A DNA stretch of 64,000 nt, taken from assembly GCA_938048185.1 (NCBI GenBank), contig CALIVT010000018.1:1-64000 (forward strand). Direction: 5' to 3'. Position 1 is the first letter of the stretch. Every line of letters begins with the position of its first letter. This DNA comes from an uncultured Arenicella sp. GTDB taxonomy: Bacteria > Pseudomonadota > Gammaproteobacteria > Arenicellales > Arenicellaceae. Of this stretch, positions 41,815 through 51,658 are shown one piece after another. The translations under genes and the position numbers were made by a program. The notes under the pieces were generated by a model that was given only the letters and a program-made list of their open reading frames with translations, was not told the origin of the DNA and ran no database searches.

Positions 41815-42741
41815 TTGACAGAGATAAATGCGATTTCCTTAAGCGGTGTAAGCAAGCGCTACGGCGACCTACAAGCGCTTAATAACGTCAGTTTCGATAT
41901 TCGCAAAGGCGAGTTCTTTGGCTTGCTAGGCCCGAATGGGGCTGGTAAATCGACACTTATTAGTGCACTGGCCGGGCTGTTAAAAGTTGATAGTGGCCAA
42001 TTGTCAATTCTTGGCGCTGACGTTGAAAAAGAGTATCGCCAAGCTCGCCAGCACCTAGGGGTGGTTCCACAAGAGATTGTGATGGATCCGTTTTTTACAG
42101 TGCGTGAAACCCTTCAATTTCAATCTGGCTATTTCGGTATTCGCAATAACGATGATTGGATCAATGAACTGCTTGATCAGTTGAACTTGAGTGAAAAAGC
42201 CGACACGAATATGCGCAAGCTTTCTGGTGGTATGAAGCGCCGGGTATTGATTGCTCAGGCACTTGTACATAAACCGCAAGTGTTGGTATTAGATGAGCCT
42301 ACCGCCGGTGTCGACGTTGAGTTGCGGCAATCAATGTGGCGTTTCGTGCGGCGCTTGCATCGAGAAGGGCACACCATCGTGTTAACCACCCATTATTTAG
42401 AGGAAGCGGAAGAGCTCTGCGATCGTATCGCGATCATCAATAAAGGCGAGCTGCTTGCTTTGGAGACCAAACAAGATTTACTCGCGCGCGGCCTAGGCAG
42501 TAAGCTACTGGTTCGCGCAACGCATGATATTGATACCATTCCGAGAGAATACCAAGATCGTGTCACACGTCTTGAGGGTAACGAGGTCGAGCTGATTTTG
42601 CATCGAGACAGCGATTCAGTGATGGAGATATTAGACCGGCTGCGAGCTGCATCGATGAAAATCGATTTTGTTTCGGTGCTCAGCGACAGTTTAGAAGACG
42701 TATTTGTGCGCATGACCAGTGAGCAGGAAGGCGTCCAATGA
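41815..42741 (+). CDS. ABC-2 type exporter ATPase (YadG-like)
   Basis: An ATPase of about 308 residues. Walker A GPNGAGKST, signature LSGGMKRR and Walker B VLVLDEPTAGVD are intact, with the switch in TTHYLEEAEEL. The frame stays open to 41773, but that would run through the terminator; TTG at 41815 is chosen because AGG lies 7 bases before it (GTG at 41797/41800 are alternatives). Its last four bases overlap the permease start. YadGH-like exporters have unknown substrate. Confidence 0.93.
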   Translation: MTEINAISLSGVSKRYGDLQALNNVSFDIRKGEFFGLLGPNGAGKSTLISALAGLLKVDSGQLSILGADVEKEYRQARQHLGVVPQEIVMDPFFTVRETLQFQSGYFGIRNNDDWINELLDQLNLSEKADTNMRKLSGGMKRRVLIAQALVHKPQVLVLDEPTAGVDVELRQSMWRFVRRLHREGHTIVLTTHYLEEAEELCDRIAIINKGELLALETKQDLLARGLGSKLLVRATHDIDTIPREYQDRVTRLEGNEVELILHRDSDSVMEILDRLRAASMKIDFVSVLSDSLEDVFVRMTSEQEGVQ

Positions 42742-43511
42742 ACGCTATTAATTGGGTTGCTTGCCGAACATTGCTGGGCAAGGAGGTGACGCGTTGGCGT
42801 AAGGTTTGGATGCAAACTGTGTTAGCGCCGGTCATTACTGCGTTATTGTACTTGCTGGTATTTGGCCATGTGCTTGAAGGCCGGGTTGAAGTTTTTCCTG
42901 GCGTTAGCTATACCGCCTTCTTGATACCAGGCCTACTTATGATGACGGTTATCCAAAACGCGTTTGCGAACACTTCGTCTAGCCTCATTCAATCAAAGGT
43001 AATGGGCAGTATTGTATTTGTATTACTGCCGCCGTTTTCCGCGTTAGAGCTTTTCTTGGCCTATATTGGTGCGGCGGTATTGCGCGGTTTGGCGGTGGGT
43101 GTCGGCGTTTTTTTACTCGCTATCTTTTACGTTCAAGTTCCGATCGAGAATATTTTCGTCGTGCTGATTTTTGCCATACTGGGCAGTTACGCAATGGGTG
43201 CATTGGGTTTGATTGCCGGTATGTGGGCTGAAAAATTTGATCAAATTGCAGCGTTTCAAAGTTTTTTAATTGTCCCATTAACCTTTTTAAGTGGGGTGTT
43301 TTACTCAATTAAGTCATTGCCTGAGTTTTGGTATCAATTGTCTAAGGCCAACCCGTTTTTCTATATGATTGACGGCTTTCGATATGGTTTTTTTGGGCAG
43401 TCTGATCAGCCTGTAATGTTAAGTCTTGCAGCGATGTTATTAGCGGTAACGATCCTGACTATTATATGCGTCAGAATGCTGCAAAGTGGCTACAAGCTAC
43501 GTGACGCTTAA
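42738..43511 (+). CDS. ABC-2 type exporter permease (YadH-like)
   Basis: A 257-residue permease with six helices. LAPVITALLYLLVFGHVLEG, MTVIQNAFANTSSSLIQSK and PLTFLSGVFYSIKSLPEFW are signatures of the YadH/NodJ-type family. The ATG overlaps the ATPase stop (ATGA), so the pair is translationally coupled. Confidence 0.94.
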   Translation: MNAINWVACRTLLGKEVTRWRKVWMQTVLAPVITALLYLLVFGHVLEGRVEVFPGVSYTAFLIPGLLMMTVIQNAFANTSSSLIQSKVMGSIVFVLLPPFSALELFLAYIGAAVLRGLAVGVGVFLLAIFYVQVPIENIFVVLIFAILGSYAMGALGLIAGMWAEKFDQIAAFQSFLIVPLTFLSGVFYSIKSLPEFWYQLSKANPFFYMIDGFRYGFFGQSDQPVMLSLAAMLLAVTILTIICVRMLQSGYKLRDA

Positions 43512-43673
43512 GCCGGTCAAGAGCTGGTGTTTTATTAGTGCCGAAGCTGGCTGATATAAGGGCTTTCGGGTATCCTAGCGGCTTTCTAACACGAGGCTTT
43601 GCGGCTTTTTATTGCTTGGCCTTACAGCTTGTAAATACAAGGCTCTTAGAGTCTACGTTAAGAGAAATAATTT

Positions 43674-43904
43674 ATGGTTACTCCAGAACAGTTAAAAGAG
43701 TGGATTGAGTCCGGTTTTGACGCCGCGCAAGTGAGTGTTGAAGGCGACGGCCATCATTTTGAAGCGGTTATTATCGCCAATGAATTTGAAGGCAAGTCGC
43801 GCATTCAGCGGCACCAACTTGTGTATGCCGCCTTAGGAGACAAGATGAAAGCCGAGGTGCACGCGCTTTCTATGAAAACGCACACGCCTGGCGAAGCGGC
43901 ATAA
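43674..43904 (+). CDS. ibaG: BolA-family protein (IbaG-like)
   Basis: A 76-residue class II KH-fold protein. VSVEGDGHHFEAVIIANEFE and RIQRHQLVYAALGDKM are typical of IbaG/BolA. Conserved histidines in GDGHHF and the late HALSMKTHTP can bind a [2Fe-2S] cluster with monothiol glutaredoxins. The gene for such a glutaredoxin is next. Upstream of murA, as in E. coli. Confidence 0.94.
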   Translation: MVTPEQLKEWIESGFDAAQVSVEGDGHHFEAVIIANEFEGKSRIQRHQLVYAALGDKMKAEVHALSMKTHTPGEAA

Positions 43905-43907
43905 GAC

Positions 43908-43953
43908 ACCGCTTTAAGCAATGTTAGTTAACCGCTTTAAACAATGTTAGTTA
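43908..43953 (+). repeat. 23-bp tandem duplication between bolA and grxD
   Basis: ACCGCTTTAAGCAATGTTAG + TTA (43908-43930) is repeated with one change at 43931-43953. It begins 3 bases after the ibaG stop codon. Confidence 0.95.
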
Positions 43954-43982
43954 AATGAAGAATCAAGAATGAGGTATTTCCC

Positions 43983-45615
<1,633 letters not shown>

Positions 45616-45629
45616 ATCAGCTTAATATT

Positions 45630-46265
45630 ATGCTCACCGTTGCTCTTTCAAAAGGCCGTATCCTCAAGCAAACTTTGCCTCTACTCGACAAGATTGGTAT
45701 TAGTTTGCAAGACGATCCATTTACCAGTCGTAAACTAATATTTAATACCAATCGTGATGATCTACAGTGTGTGATCATTCGAGCAACAGACGTTCCGACC
45801 TATGTGCAATTTGGTGCAGCGGACCTAGGTATTGTGGGTAAAGATGGTTTGTTAGAGCATGGCGGTGAAGGCTTATGCGAGCTACTAGATTTACAAATTT
45901 CTAAATGCCGTTTGATGACAGCCGTGCGGCAAGAAGACAGTGACTTGCCGCGTACTCAAAAGCGTTTGAGAGTTGCGACAAAATACGTCAAGTCAGCGCA
46001 AAAATATTATCAATCGCAAGGTATTCAAGCAGAAATCATCAAGCTTTACGGAGCGATGGAGCTAGCGCCGTTGGTTGGCTTGGCGGATGAAATTGTCGAC
46101 CTTGTTGAGACCGGCAGTACCTTGAAAGCCAATAACCTTGTAGCGAAGGACCTGGTGGTTACCAGTTCCTGCCGCTTAATCGCGAATGCCGCGTCAATGC
46201 GAGTGCATCACAGTGCAATTTCTGAGTTGTCGCAAGCACTTGCAGCCATAGTCGCAGAGGGTTAG
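45630..46265 (+). CDS. hisG: ATP phosphoribosyltransferase HisG, short form
   Basis: A 211-residue short-form HisG, the first enzyme of histidine synthesis. LTVALSKGRILKQTLPLLDK, FGAADLGIVGKDGLLEHG and EIVDLVETGSTLKANNL are conserved. The short form lacks the C-terminal regulatory domain and needs HisZ as a partner; hisZ is not in this window. 14 bases after murA. Confidence 0.96.
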   Translation: MLTVALSKGRILKQTLPLLDKIGISLQDDPFTSRKLIFNTNRDDLQCVIIRATDVPTYVQFGAADLGIVGKDGLLEHGGEGLCELLDLQISKCRLMTAVRQEDSDLPRTQKRLRVATKYVKSAQKYYQSQGIQAEIIKLYGAMELAPLVGLADEIVDLVETGSTLKANNLVAKDLVVTSSCRLIANAASMRVHHSAISELSQALAAIVAEG

Positions 46266-46286
46266 ACCGGCTGTGTCATCGAGTGT

Positions 46287-47594
46287 ATGAACGTTGCTAT
46301 TAAAAAACTAGATTCGACGGCCACCGACTTTGCCTCACAACTGCGCTCGCTTTTACACCGTGATCACGCTGTCGACAATCGTGTTGAGCAAACCGTTTCA
46401 ACGCTAATTGCCGATGTCGTAAGTAGTGGCGATCAAGCCTTATTTCGACTAACTCAAGAGTTCGATAAATTTGATGTCGAAGCACGGGGCTTAGAGGTTC
46501 GTCAGGCCCGTTTGCGACAGGCACTTGAGACCATACCGTCGACACAACGCGATGCACTTGAATACGCAGTGGAACGTGTGCGTAGTTATCACCAGCGTCA
46601 GCTATTAGAGTCTTGGAGTTACACCGAAGGCGACGGCACCCAGCTTGGACAAAAGGTCACCCCGATGAAGCGCGTCGGCGTATACGTACCCGGCGGTAAG
46701 GCGACTTATCCGTCTTCGGTCATCATGAACGCGGTGCCAGCGAAGGTCGCCGGTGTCAAAGAGTTGATCATGGTGTCGCCAACGCCAAATGGCGAGTATA
46801 ACGATATGGTGTTAGCGGCGGCAGCATTGTCCGGCGTTGATCGAGTCTTTAGAATTGGCGGTGCGCAGGCGATTGCCGCGTTAGCGTACGGCACTAAGAC
46901 TATTCCTGCGGTCGATAAAATTACTGGGCCGGGTAATATTTTTGTCGCGACGGCTAAAAAACAAGTGTTTGGCAAGGTCGGCATCGACATGATTGCTGGG
47001 CCATCCGAAGTGTTGGTGATTGCTGATGACAGTGTGGACCCGGATTGGGTCGCGATGGATTTATTCGCGCAAGCCGAACACGATGAAATTGCTCAGTCAA
47101 TTCTATTAACGCAAAGCGAGTTGGTTGCCGAGCGGGTGCAGCAATCAATTAATAAACTATTGCCAAGCATGGAACGCGCCGACATCATTCAACAGTCGCT
47201 AAAGAATAATGGCGCCCTTATTCTTGCAAATAGTCGCGACGACATTATTGCTATTGCGGACGAAATTGCGGCTGAGCACTTAGAAATTTTTACTGCAGAC
47301 GCAGAACTATTGGCTGATGAAATTACGAACGCGGGTGCGATTTTTATCGGCCCGTATAGCGCTGAGTCCTTAGGCGATTATTGCGCTGGGCCGAACCATG
47401 TTCTGCCAACGGCTGGAACTGCTCGGTTTACGTCACCACTAGGCGTGTATGACTTTCAAAAGCGTACTAGCATGATTCGCATCTCGCAAGCAGGCGCGCA
47501 GACCATTGGTAAAAATGCATCGGTACTCGCGCGTGGCGAGTCGCTCACCGGGCATGCGCGCTCGGCAGAATATCGCTTAGATAAAAAGAAGTAG
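46287..47594 (+). CDS. hisD: Histidinol dehydrogenase HisD
   Basis: A 435-residue zinc enzyme for the last two steps of histidine synthesis. GVYVPGGKATYPSSVIMNAV, ITGPGNIFVATAKKQVFG, DMIAGPSEVLVIAD and LFAQAEHDEIAQS are present, with GPNHVLPTAG near the end. hisC usually follows in related bacteria; here the next gene is on the opposite strand. Confidence 0.97.
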   Translation: MNVAIKKLDSTATDFASQLRSLLHRDHAVDNRVEQTVSTLIADVVSSGDQALFRLTQEFDKFDVEARGLEVRQARLRQALETIPSTQRDALEYAVERVRSYHQRQLLESWSYTEGDGTQLGQKVTPMKRVGVYVPGGKATYPSSVIMNAVPAKVAGVKELIMVSPTPNGEYNDMVLAAAALSGVDRVFRIGGAQAIAALAYGTKTIPAVDKITGPGNIFVATAKKQVFGKVGIDMIAGPSEVLVIADDSVDPDWVAMDLFAQAEHDEIAQSILLTQSELVAERVQQSINKLLPSMERADIIQQSLKNNGALILANSRDDIIAIADEIAAEHLEIFTADAELLADEITNAGAIFIGPYSAESLGDYCAGPNHVLPTAGTARFTSPLGVYDFQKRTSMIRISQAGAQTIGKNASVLARGESLTGHARSAEYRLDKKK

Positions 47595-47599
47595 TCGGT

Positions 47600-48394
47600 T
47601 TAAAACCCCCAGCGTGATTTAAATTTATAAGCAAAGCGCTTACCACTGCCGGCAGCTTGGGGCTGGTCGAAGTGCTCTAAAACTTGGCCTAAGACGATCA
47701 GCTCTCCAGCGGCTGAAAAACGCGCGTCGTGAATTTCAAGAGTAGTAACATTGTTAGGATTAACAACCGTGTCGAATTCGAGTGTCAGCGGTTCATCACT
47801 CGCCAATTGTCCTGTGCTCTTGGTTTGCGAGTATATTTTTCTGTCTTTTGAGATTACCAGCGCTCGCAACGTGGGTTGGTCACGGCTCAATAACTTTTGC
47901 ATCAAGCTGTCGCTTCTTTGCGAGTCAGAAACGTGTACGACCTCAATTTTAGTGATTTGTGAGCCGTAAAAGTACGCAGCAATCAGCGCGATAAGCACAA
48001 CCATAAGCGTCAAAACGCGCCGAGTACGACGCTTCATGTTCGGCCAGTGCGCACATGCATCGCAGGGCGTAGCGCCTGAGCATGTACTGCCGCCGCTTGG
48101 CGTGGGCAGGTCTATCGAGCAGTCGCAAGGCAAAGGTAAGTCGCTTCTATTATCGTAGTTGGTAGTGTGCCTGGTGCGTTCAGCAATGATGCTGTCTGCG
48201 GCACTTTTACAGGCACTAAAGCGTGCACTTATAAGAGGCAGGGCCGCAATTAAAGAGTTGTCACTGATGATTTTTTTAACTGCGTTCGAGCAGGTGTCGC
48301 CTCGATGCAGCTGGTGATGTGCGCAACTAAAGCCCTTAACGGGTGAGATCACGCGCTGATAAAAATAGATCAGCGCTAGGCAAAAATATTTCAT
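47600..48394 (-). CDS. YidD-domain protein with an extra membrane and exported domain
   Basis: A 264-residue protein. Residues 1-70 form a YidD (membrane insertion efficiency factor)-like domain: IYFYQRVISPVKGFSCAHHQ and TCSNAVKKIISDNSLIAALP, with cysteines at conserved places. A cysteine-rich linker (DLPLPCDCSIDLPTPSGG, ATPCDACAHWPNMKRRTRR) follows. Residues about 127-145 are a membrane helix (LTLMVVLIALIAAYFYGS), and the rest is a strand-rich outer domain of unknown type. E. coli YidD has 85 residues, so this is a fusion. Convergent with hisD. Confidence 0.75.
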   Translation of the reverse strand: MKYFCLALIYFYQRVISPVKGFSCAHHQLHRGDTCSNAVKKIISDNSLIAALPLISARFSACKSAADSIIAERTRHTTNYDNRSDLPLPCDCSIDLPTPSGGSTCSGATPCDACAHWPNMKRRTRRVLTLMVVLIALIAAYFYGSQITKIEVVHVSDSQRSDSLMQKLLSRDQPTLRALVISKDRKIYSQTKSTGQLASDEPLTLEFDTVVNPNNVTTLEIHDARFSAAGELIVLGQVLEHFDQPQAAGSGKRFAYKFKSRWGF

Positions 48395-48495
48395 TGCGTA
48401 GGGGTAAGCCGCTCACAATTAATTGTTTGTTATCTGTGTCCACACGATAAACAAACGCCAACGGCTTGCCAAGCTAAACCGTGACGCCGACCGGT

Positions 48496-50610
48496 TTAAC
48501 GAATATGGACGTCTGGCCAGTTGTCGTTGCCAGTGTGGAAGGTTAGGCGAGTGGCTTCGTGCGGCTGGCTGCCGACCTTCCATAAGAAAATTTCGTAGTC
48601 GGCTACATCGTGTTCATGTTCTTTGCGGCTGCGACTTGCCCCAATAACCATGTATTCGCCGTTTGATGATTCTTTTGGCCAATACTCGTGACTAAACTCG
48701 CCTTGAAGGTCGATCAGGGTGGATACTGCAAGCGTTTCTTTATCTATCTTGACCACATGGTTGGTGTTGTCTCGACCACCGCTGGTAACTTGAAACAATT
48801 CTGTGCCAGCGCTGTTCCAGGAAATTTCACAGCCATTGTGAATGCCTCTGTGGGTGTCGCCATTTGATAAAGCAGTACCCCAGTGCCCAGTATTCATACC
48901 AATTAGGTTTTGACGGCCGGTAAACACAAACTCGCCCGTGTTTGGGTTGTACTTCGGGTTTTGTAATGCCGCGCCTTTGGGCATGGCATTATTGACCCCA
49001 CTCTCGTACAAGGTTTCGGCGTTTAGGTTTGCGACGTTGACCTTGATGACCTTGGTAGTGTCTTGCAAATAGCTTATTGATTCGTTGTCTACCCATGCTG
49101 GCGCTGTGCCATTGCTGCCTACTTTGGTTTCATTGCCACTGGCTATGTCTAATACGTAAACGTCCCACGCAACTGAGTTGCGCTGTGACATCCAAACTTG
49201 ATGCGCGCGCGCAAACACCAACCTTTTGCCATCCGGTGAAATGCGCGGATAGGTTTCGGTATTTGGGTGGGAAGTAAGTTTACTCAGTGCGAAGTCGGCT
49301 AAATCCAATTTGAAAATGTCGTGATTCCCGTCACGATTAGAGCTGAACACAACAAATCCGTCGATACTGCTAACGTGCTTTTTGGAAAGCTCGCGCCATT
49401 CATTGGCATCCGCCGAAACTTCACCTGCCGCCGGCGCAGACAAGGCCCCAAGCTTAGTTGCGGCCCACAGTTGATACGCTAGAAAACCGGAGCCGACGGC
49501 AAGAACGCCACCCGCACCAACCACACTGCCGATCTGTATCATACGTTTGCGAACGGCGGAAGCTTGCGCGCGTTCAACGCCTTTGCCGCGTCGGATAATA
49601 AAAACAAAGAGGGCGAGTAGCACGCCGCCAAGGATATATTCCATGAGTTGGCTCCAAATATGTACTGAGAGTAAGGTGACAACCGCCGCCGCTTGATTGC
49701 TCACGCCGAGAAGCTGAAACACCAACGCGCCGCCAGCTTCATAGGCGCCAAAGCTCATAAACGTTGGTACCGGTAAGCTCGCGCCTATTTCGCCACCAAT
49801 TAGCGCGCCAACGGTGTGCTCAAGCGGAAGTTCTGCGAGTTCGGCGAAACTCGGGCCGGCGACGGCCTGAAAAAGCAAATACATACCGGCGTATTTTAAT
49901 ACTCTAATCATCACTGACAGCGCAACCACTTGACTTGTTTTTCCGGCATTACGTACCGCTTCTAAGCTTGCAGCAAAGTTGTTTAGCAGCTCGGTTAATT
50001 TAAACCAGAGCCCGGTTTCGGATTTAGCTTTGAAATTCTTATCGATGAATTTGTTTGCCCAGGGTGTGATTACGAATAAGCCAGCCAGCGCGATAACGCA
50101 CAGAACGATAGCTGAAATCATCGCGCCTAGCGCCCAGCCTTGAACGTCTCCGCCGAGTAGCTGCTTACCAATAATTAAAAAGACCACCACAAGTAACGCA
50201 ATGAAATCAAATGCAATACTGACCGCCAATGAGCTGGCGCAATGCTCGAGCTTTACGCCGTAGCCGCGGTTAAGTAGGCCCACATAGCCCAGTTCGCCAA
50301 GGCGGGCGGGCAACATGTCTACTATCATATTGCGAATGCCGGTTACCAACGCCATTTGTCTTAACGTAGGGACATTGGGTTCGCCACTCATGCTGAGCAA
50401 TAATCGGTAGCGATAAGCTCTAAAAAACAGAGTAGTTAGATAGATCACAAAGTAAGCTGCAACCAAGGTTAAGGACGTAGCTTGCAGTGCTGCTAGCACA
50501 CTAGGCCGCTCAAGGTCGGACAACCCGGAGTTAACGAGCTGGAGTAACAAGGCTAAAATCGCGAACGAGATGCCGATGGAAATTCCAATGCGCAGTAAGT
50601 TTTTTAGCAT
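48496..50610 (-). CDS. Flippase-like membrane domain fused to a beta-propeller
   Basis: A 704-residue protein. Residues about 1-335 are an LPG-synthase-type/UPF0104 membrane domain (FFRAYRYRLLLSMSGEPNVP, MIVDMLPARLGELGYVGLLN). A further membrane helix lies near 352-375 (IGSVVGAGGVLAVGSGFLAY). From about residue 405 to the end is a TolB/PD40-type beta-propeller, with repeats such as VVFSSNRDGNHDIFKLDL, YPRISPDGKRLVFA and the last RLTFHTGNDNWPDVHIR. The first part in relatives moves or modifies lipids; the propeller would lie on the outer side. No substrate is evident. An acyltransferase gene lies upstream. Confidence 0.82.
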   Translation of the reverse strand: MLKNLLRIGISIGISFAILALLLQLVNSGLSDLERPSVLAALQATSLTLVAAYFVIYLTTLFFRAYRYRLLLSMSGEPNVPTLRQMALVTGIRNMIVDMLPARLGELGYVGLLNRGYGVKLEHCASSLAVSIAFDFIALLVVVFLIIGKQLLGGDVQGWALGAMISAIVLCVIALAGLFVITPWANKFIDKNFKAKSETGLWFKLTELLNNFAASLEAVRNAGKTSQVVALSVMIRVLKYAGMYLLFQAVAGPSFAELAELPLEHTVGALIGGEIGASLPVPTFMSFGAYEAGGALVFQLLGVSNQAAAVVTLLSVHIWSQLMEYILGGVLLALFVFIIRRGKGVERAQASAVRKRMIQIGSVVGAGGVLAVGSGFLAYQLWAATKLGALSAPAAGEVSADANEWRELSKKHVSSIDGFVVFSSNRDGNHDIFKLDLADFALSKLTSHPNTETYPRISPDGKRLVFARAHQVWMSQRNSVAWDVYVLDIASGNETKVGSNGTAPAWVDNESISYLQDTTKVIKVNVANLNAETLYESGVNNAMPKGAALQNPKYNPNTGEFVFTGRQNLIGMNTGHWGTALSNGDTHRGIHNGCEISWNSAGTELFQVTSGGRDNTNHVVKIDKETLAVSTLIDLQGEFSHEYWPKESSNGEYMVIGASRSRKEHEHDVADYEIFLWKVGSQPHEATRLTFHTGNDNWPDVHIR

Positions 50611-50729
50611 TTATCTCTTAAATGTTTCTTTGGGGTTTTGTGCATTTTAGCGGCTGGTTGAACATTGTTGTTATCAGCCCGATTAGCCTAGGCGAAGGTT
50701 CAGACTGTAGCGTGATTTCTTACCAGAAA

Positions 50730-51503
50730 TTAAACTGATTGTTGGCGGTTTTTTAGTACTTTCATTGGCACGCCGGCGACCACATCGAACGCGCTCACCG
50801 ACTTGTTCACCACGGTACTGGCACCCACAATGGCGCTGTGTTCAATTGTCACGCCGTCAAGGACTTGAACATGGCTGCCGAACCAGACGTTATCGCCAAT
50901 GTGAATCCCGCCTTGCGGATACATGCCCTGTTGCTTGAAAGGCAGGTCTAGACGGTCGCTACCGTATGGGCCACTGCCGATAAAATAACAAAATGCGCCA
51001 ATCAATACATCGTCGCCGACACGCACGTCGCTGCCCTCAAGTGCGTGTACTAAGGTGCTAATGCCGACTGTGCAATTTGAACCGATGGCGATATCACCGT
51101 TCTTGCATGACAGCACAACGTTGCGGCTGATGATTGTATTGTTACCAATGACAATGCCGGCGTTGGCCCCGCCTTTGGCGTCGAGTACCGCACCATCGTC
51201 AATAATAACCCCGTCACCGATGTGGATTTTCTGGCCATGACGCAGAGCAACCCCTTGGCCGAAAACGACATTACTACCAACGTCGCCAAGTACCAACGGG
51301 TATAGAAACTTACGTAATACCAAGCCTAACGCGCCGGGAACCCACGAGGCGAAAAGCATAATCAGTTCATACTTGATTAAGTACCAAGCACTACTCGAAC
51401 CCAATGCTAAGTCTTGATAGCGTGCGAACGCCGACTTACTGTCATCGGTCAGTTGCTCATGCAAAGTGCCTTCGGACAAACCTGGTTTTTTATCGTGCGC
51501 CAT
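50730..51503 (-). CDS. Left-handed beta-helix (hexapeptide) acyltransferase
   Basis: A 257-residue acyltransferase-like protein. After a hydrophobic part (LIKYELIMLFASWVPGALGL) come hexapeptide repeats such as IHIGDGVIIDDGAVLDAK, IVIGNNTIISRNVVLS and VWFGSHVQVLDGVTI, ending in ASTVVNKSVSAFDVVAGVPM. This is the LbH fold that transfers acetyl or acyl groups from CoA to sugars. Substrate unknown; it may work with the downstream flippase-like protein (119 bases away). Confidence 0.88.
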   Translation of the reverse strand: MAHDKKPGLSEGTLHEQLTDDSKSAFARYQDLALGSSSAWYLIKYELIMLFASWVPGALGLVLRKFLYPLVLGDVGSNVVFGQGVALRHGQKIHIGDGVIIDDGAVLDAKGGANAGIVIGNNTIISRNVVLSCKNGDIAIGSNCTVGISTLVHALEGSDVRVGDDVLIGAFCYFIGSGPYGSDRLDLPFKQQGMYPQGGIHIGDNVWFGSHVQVLDGVTIEHSAIVGASTVVNKSVSAFDVVAGVPMKVLKNRQQSV

Positions 51504-51658
51504 TAGAGTTAAGAATAATTTTTAATGCCCTATTTTAACCCGAAACGAGCGGGTTCGCCTGACAAACGATTTTTATAAAATGAGACTAGTATTCTTTAAT
51601 TTGCTAGTCTTGTTCAATCTAATTTGAACAGACTTACTCTTTAAGTCACCGTAGGGGC

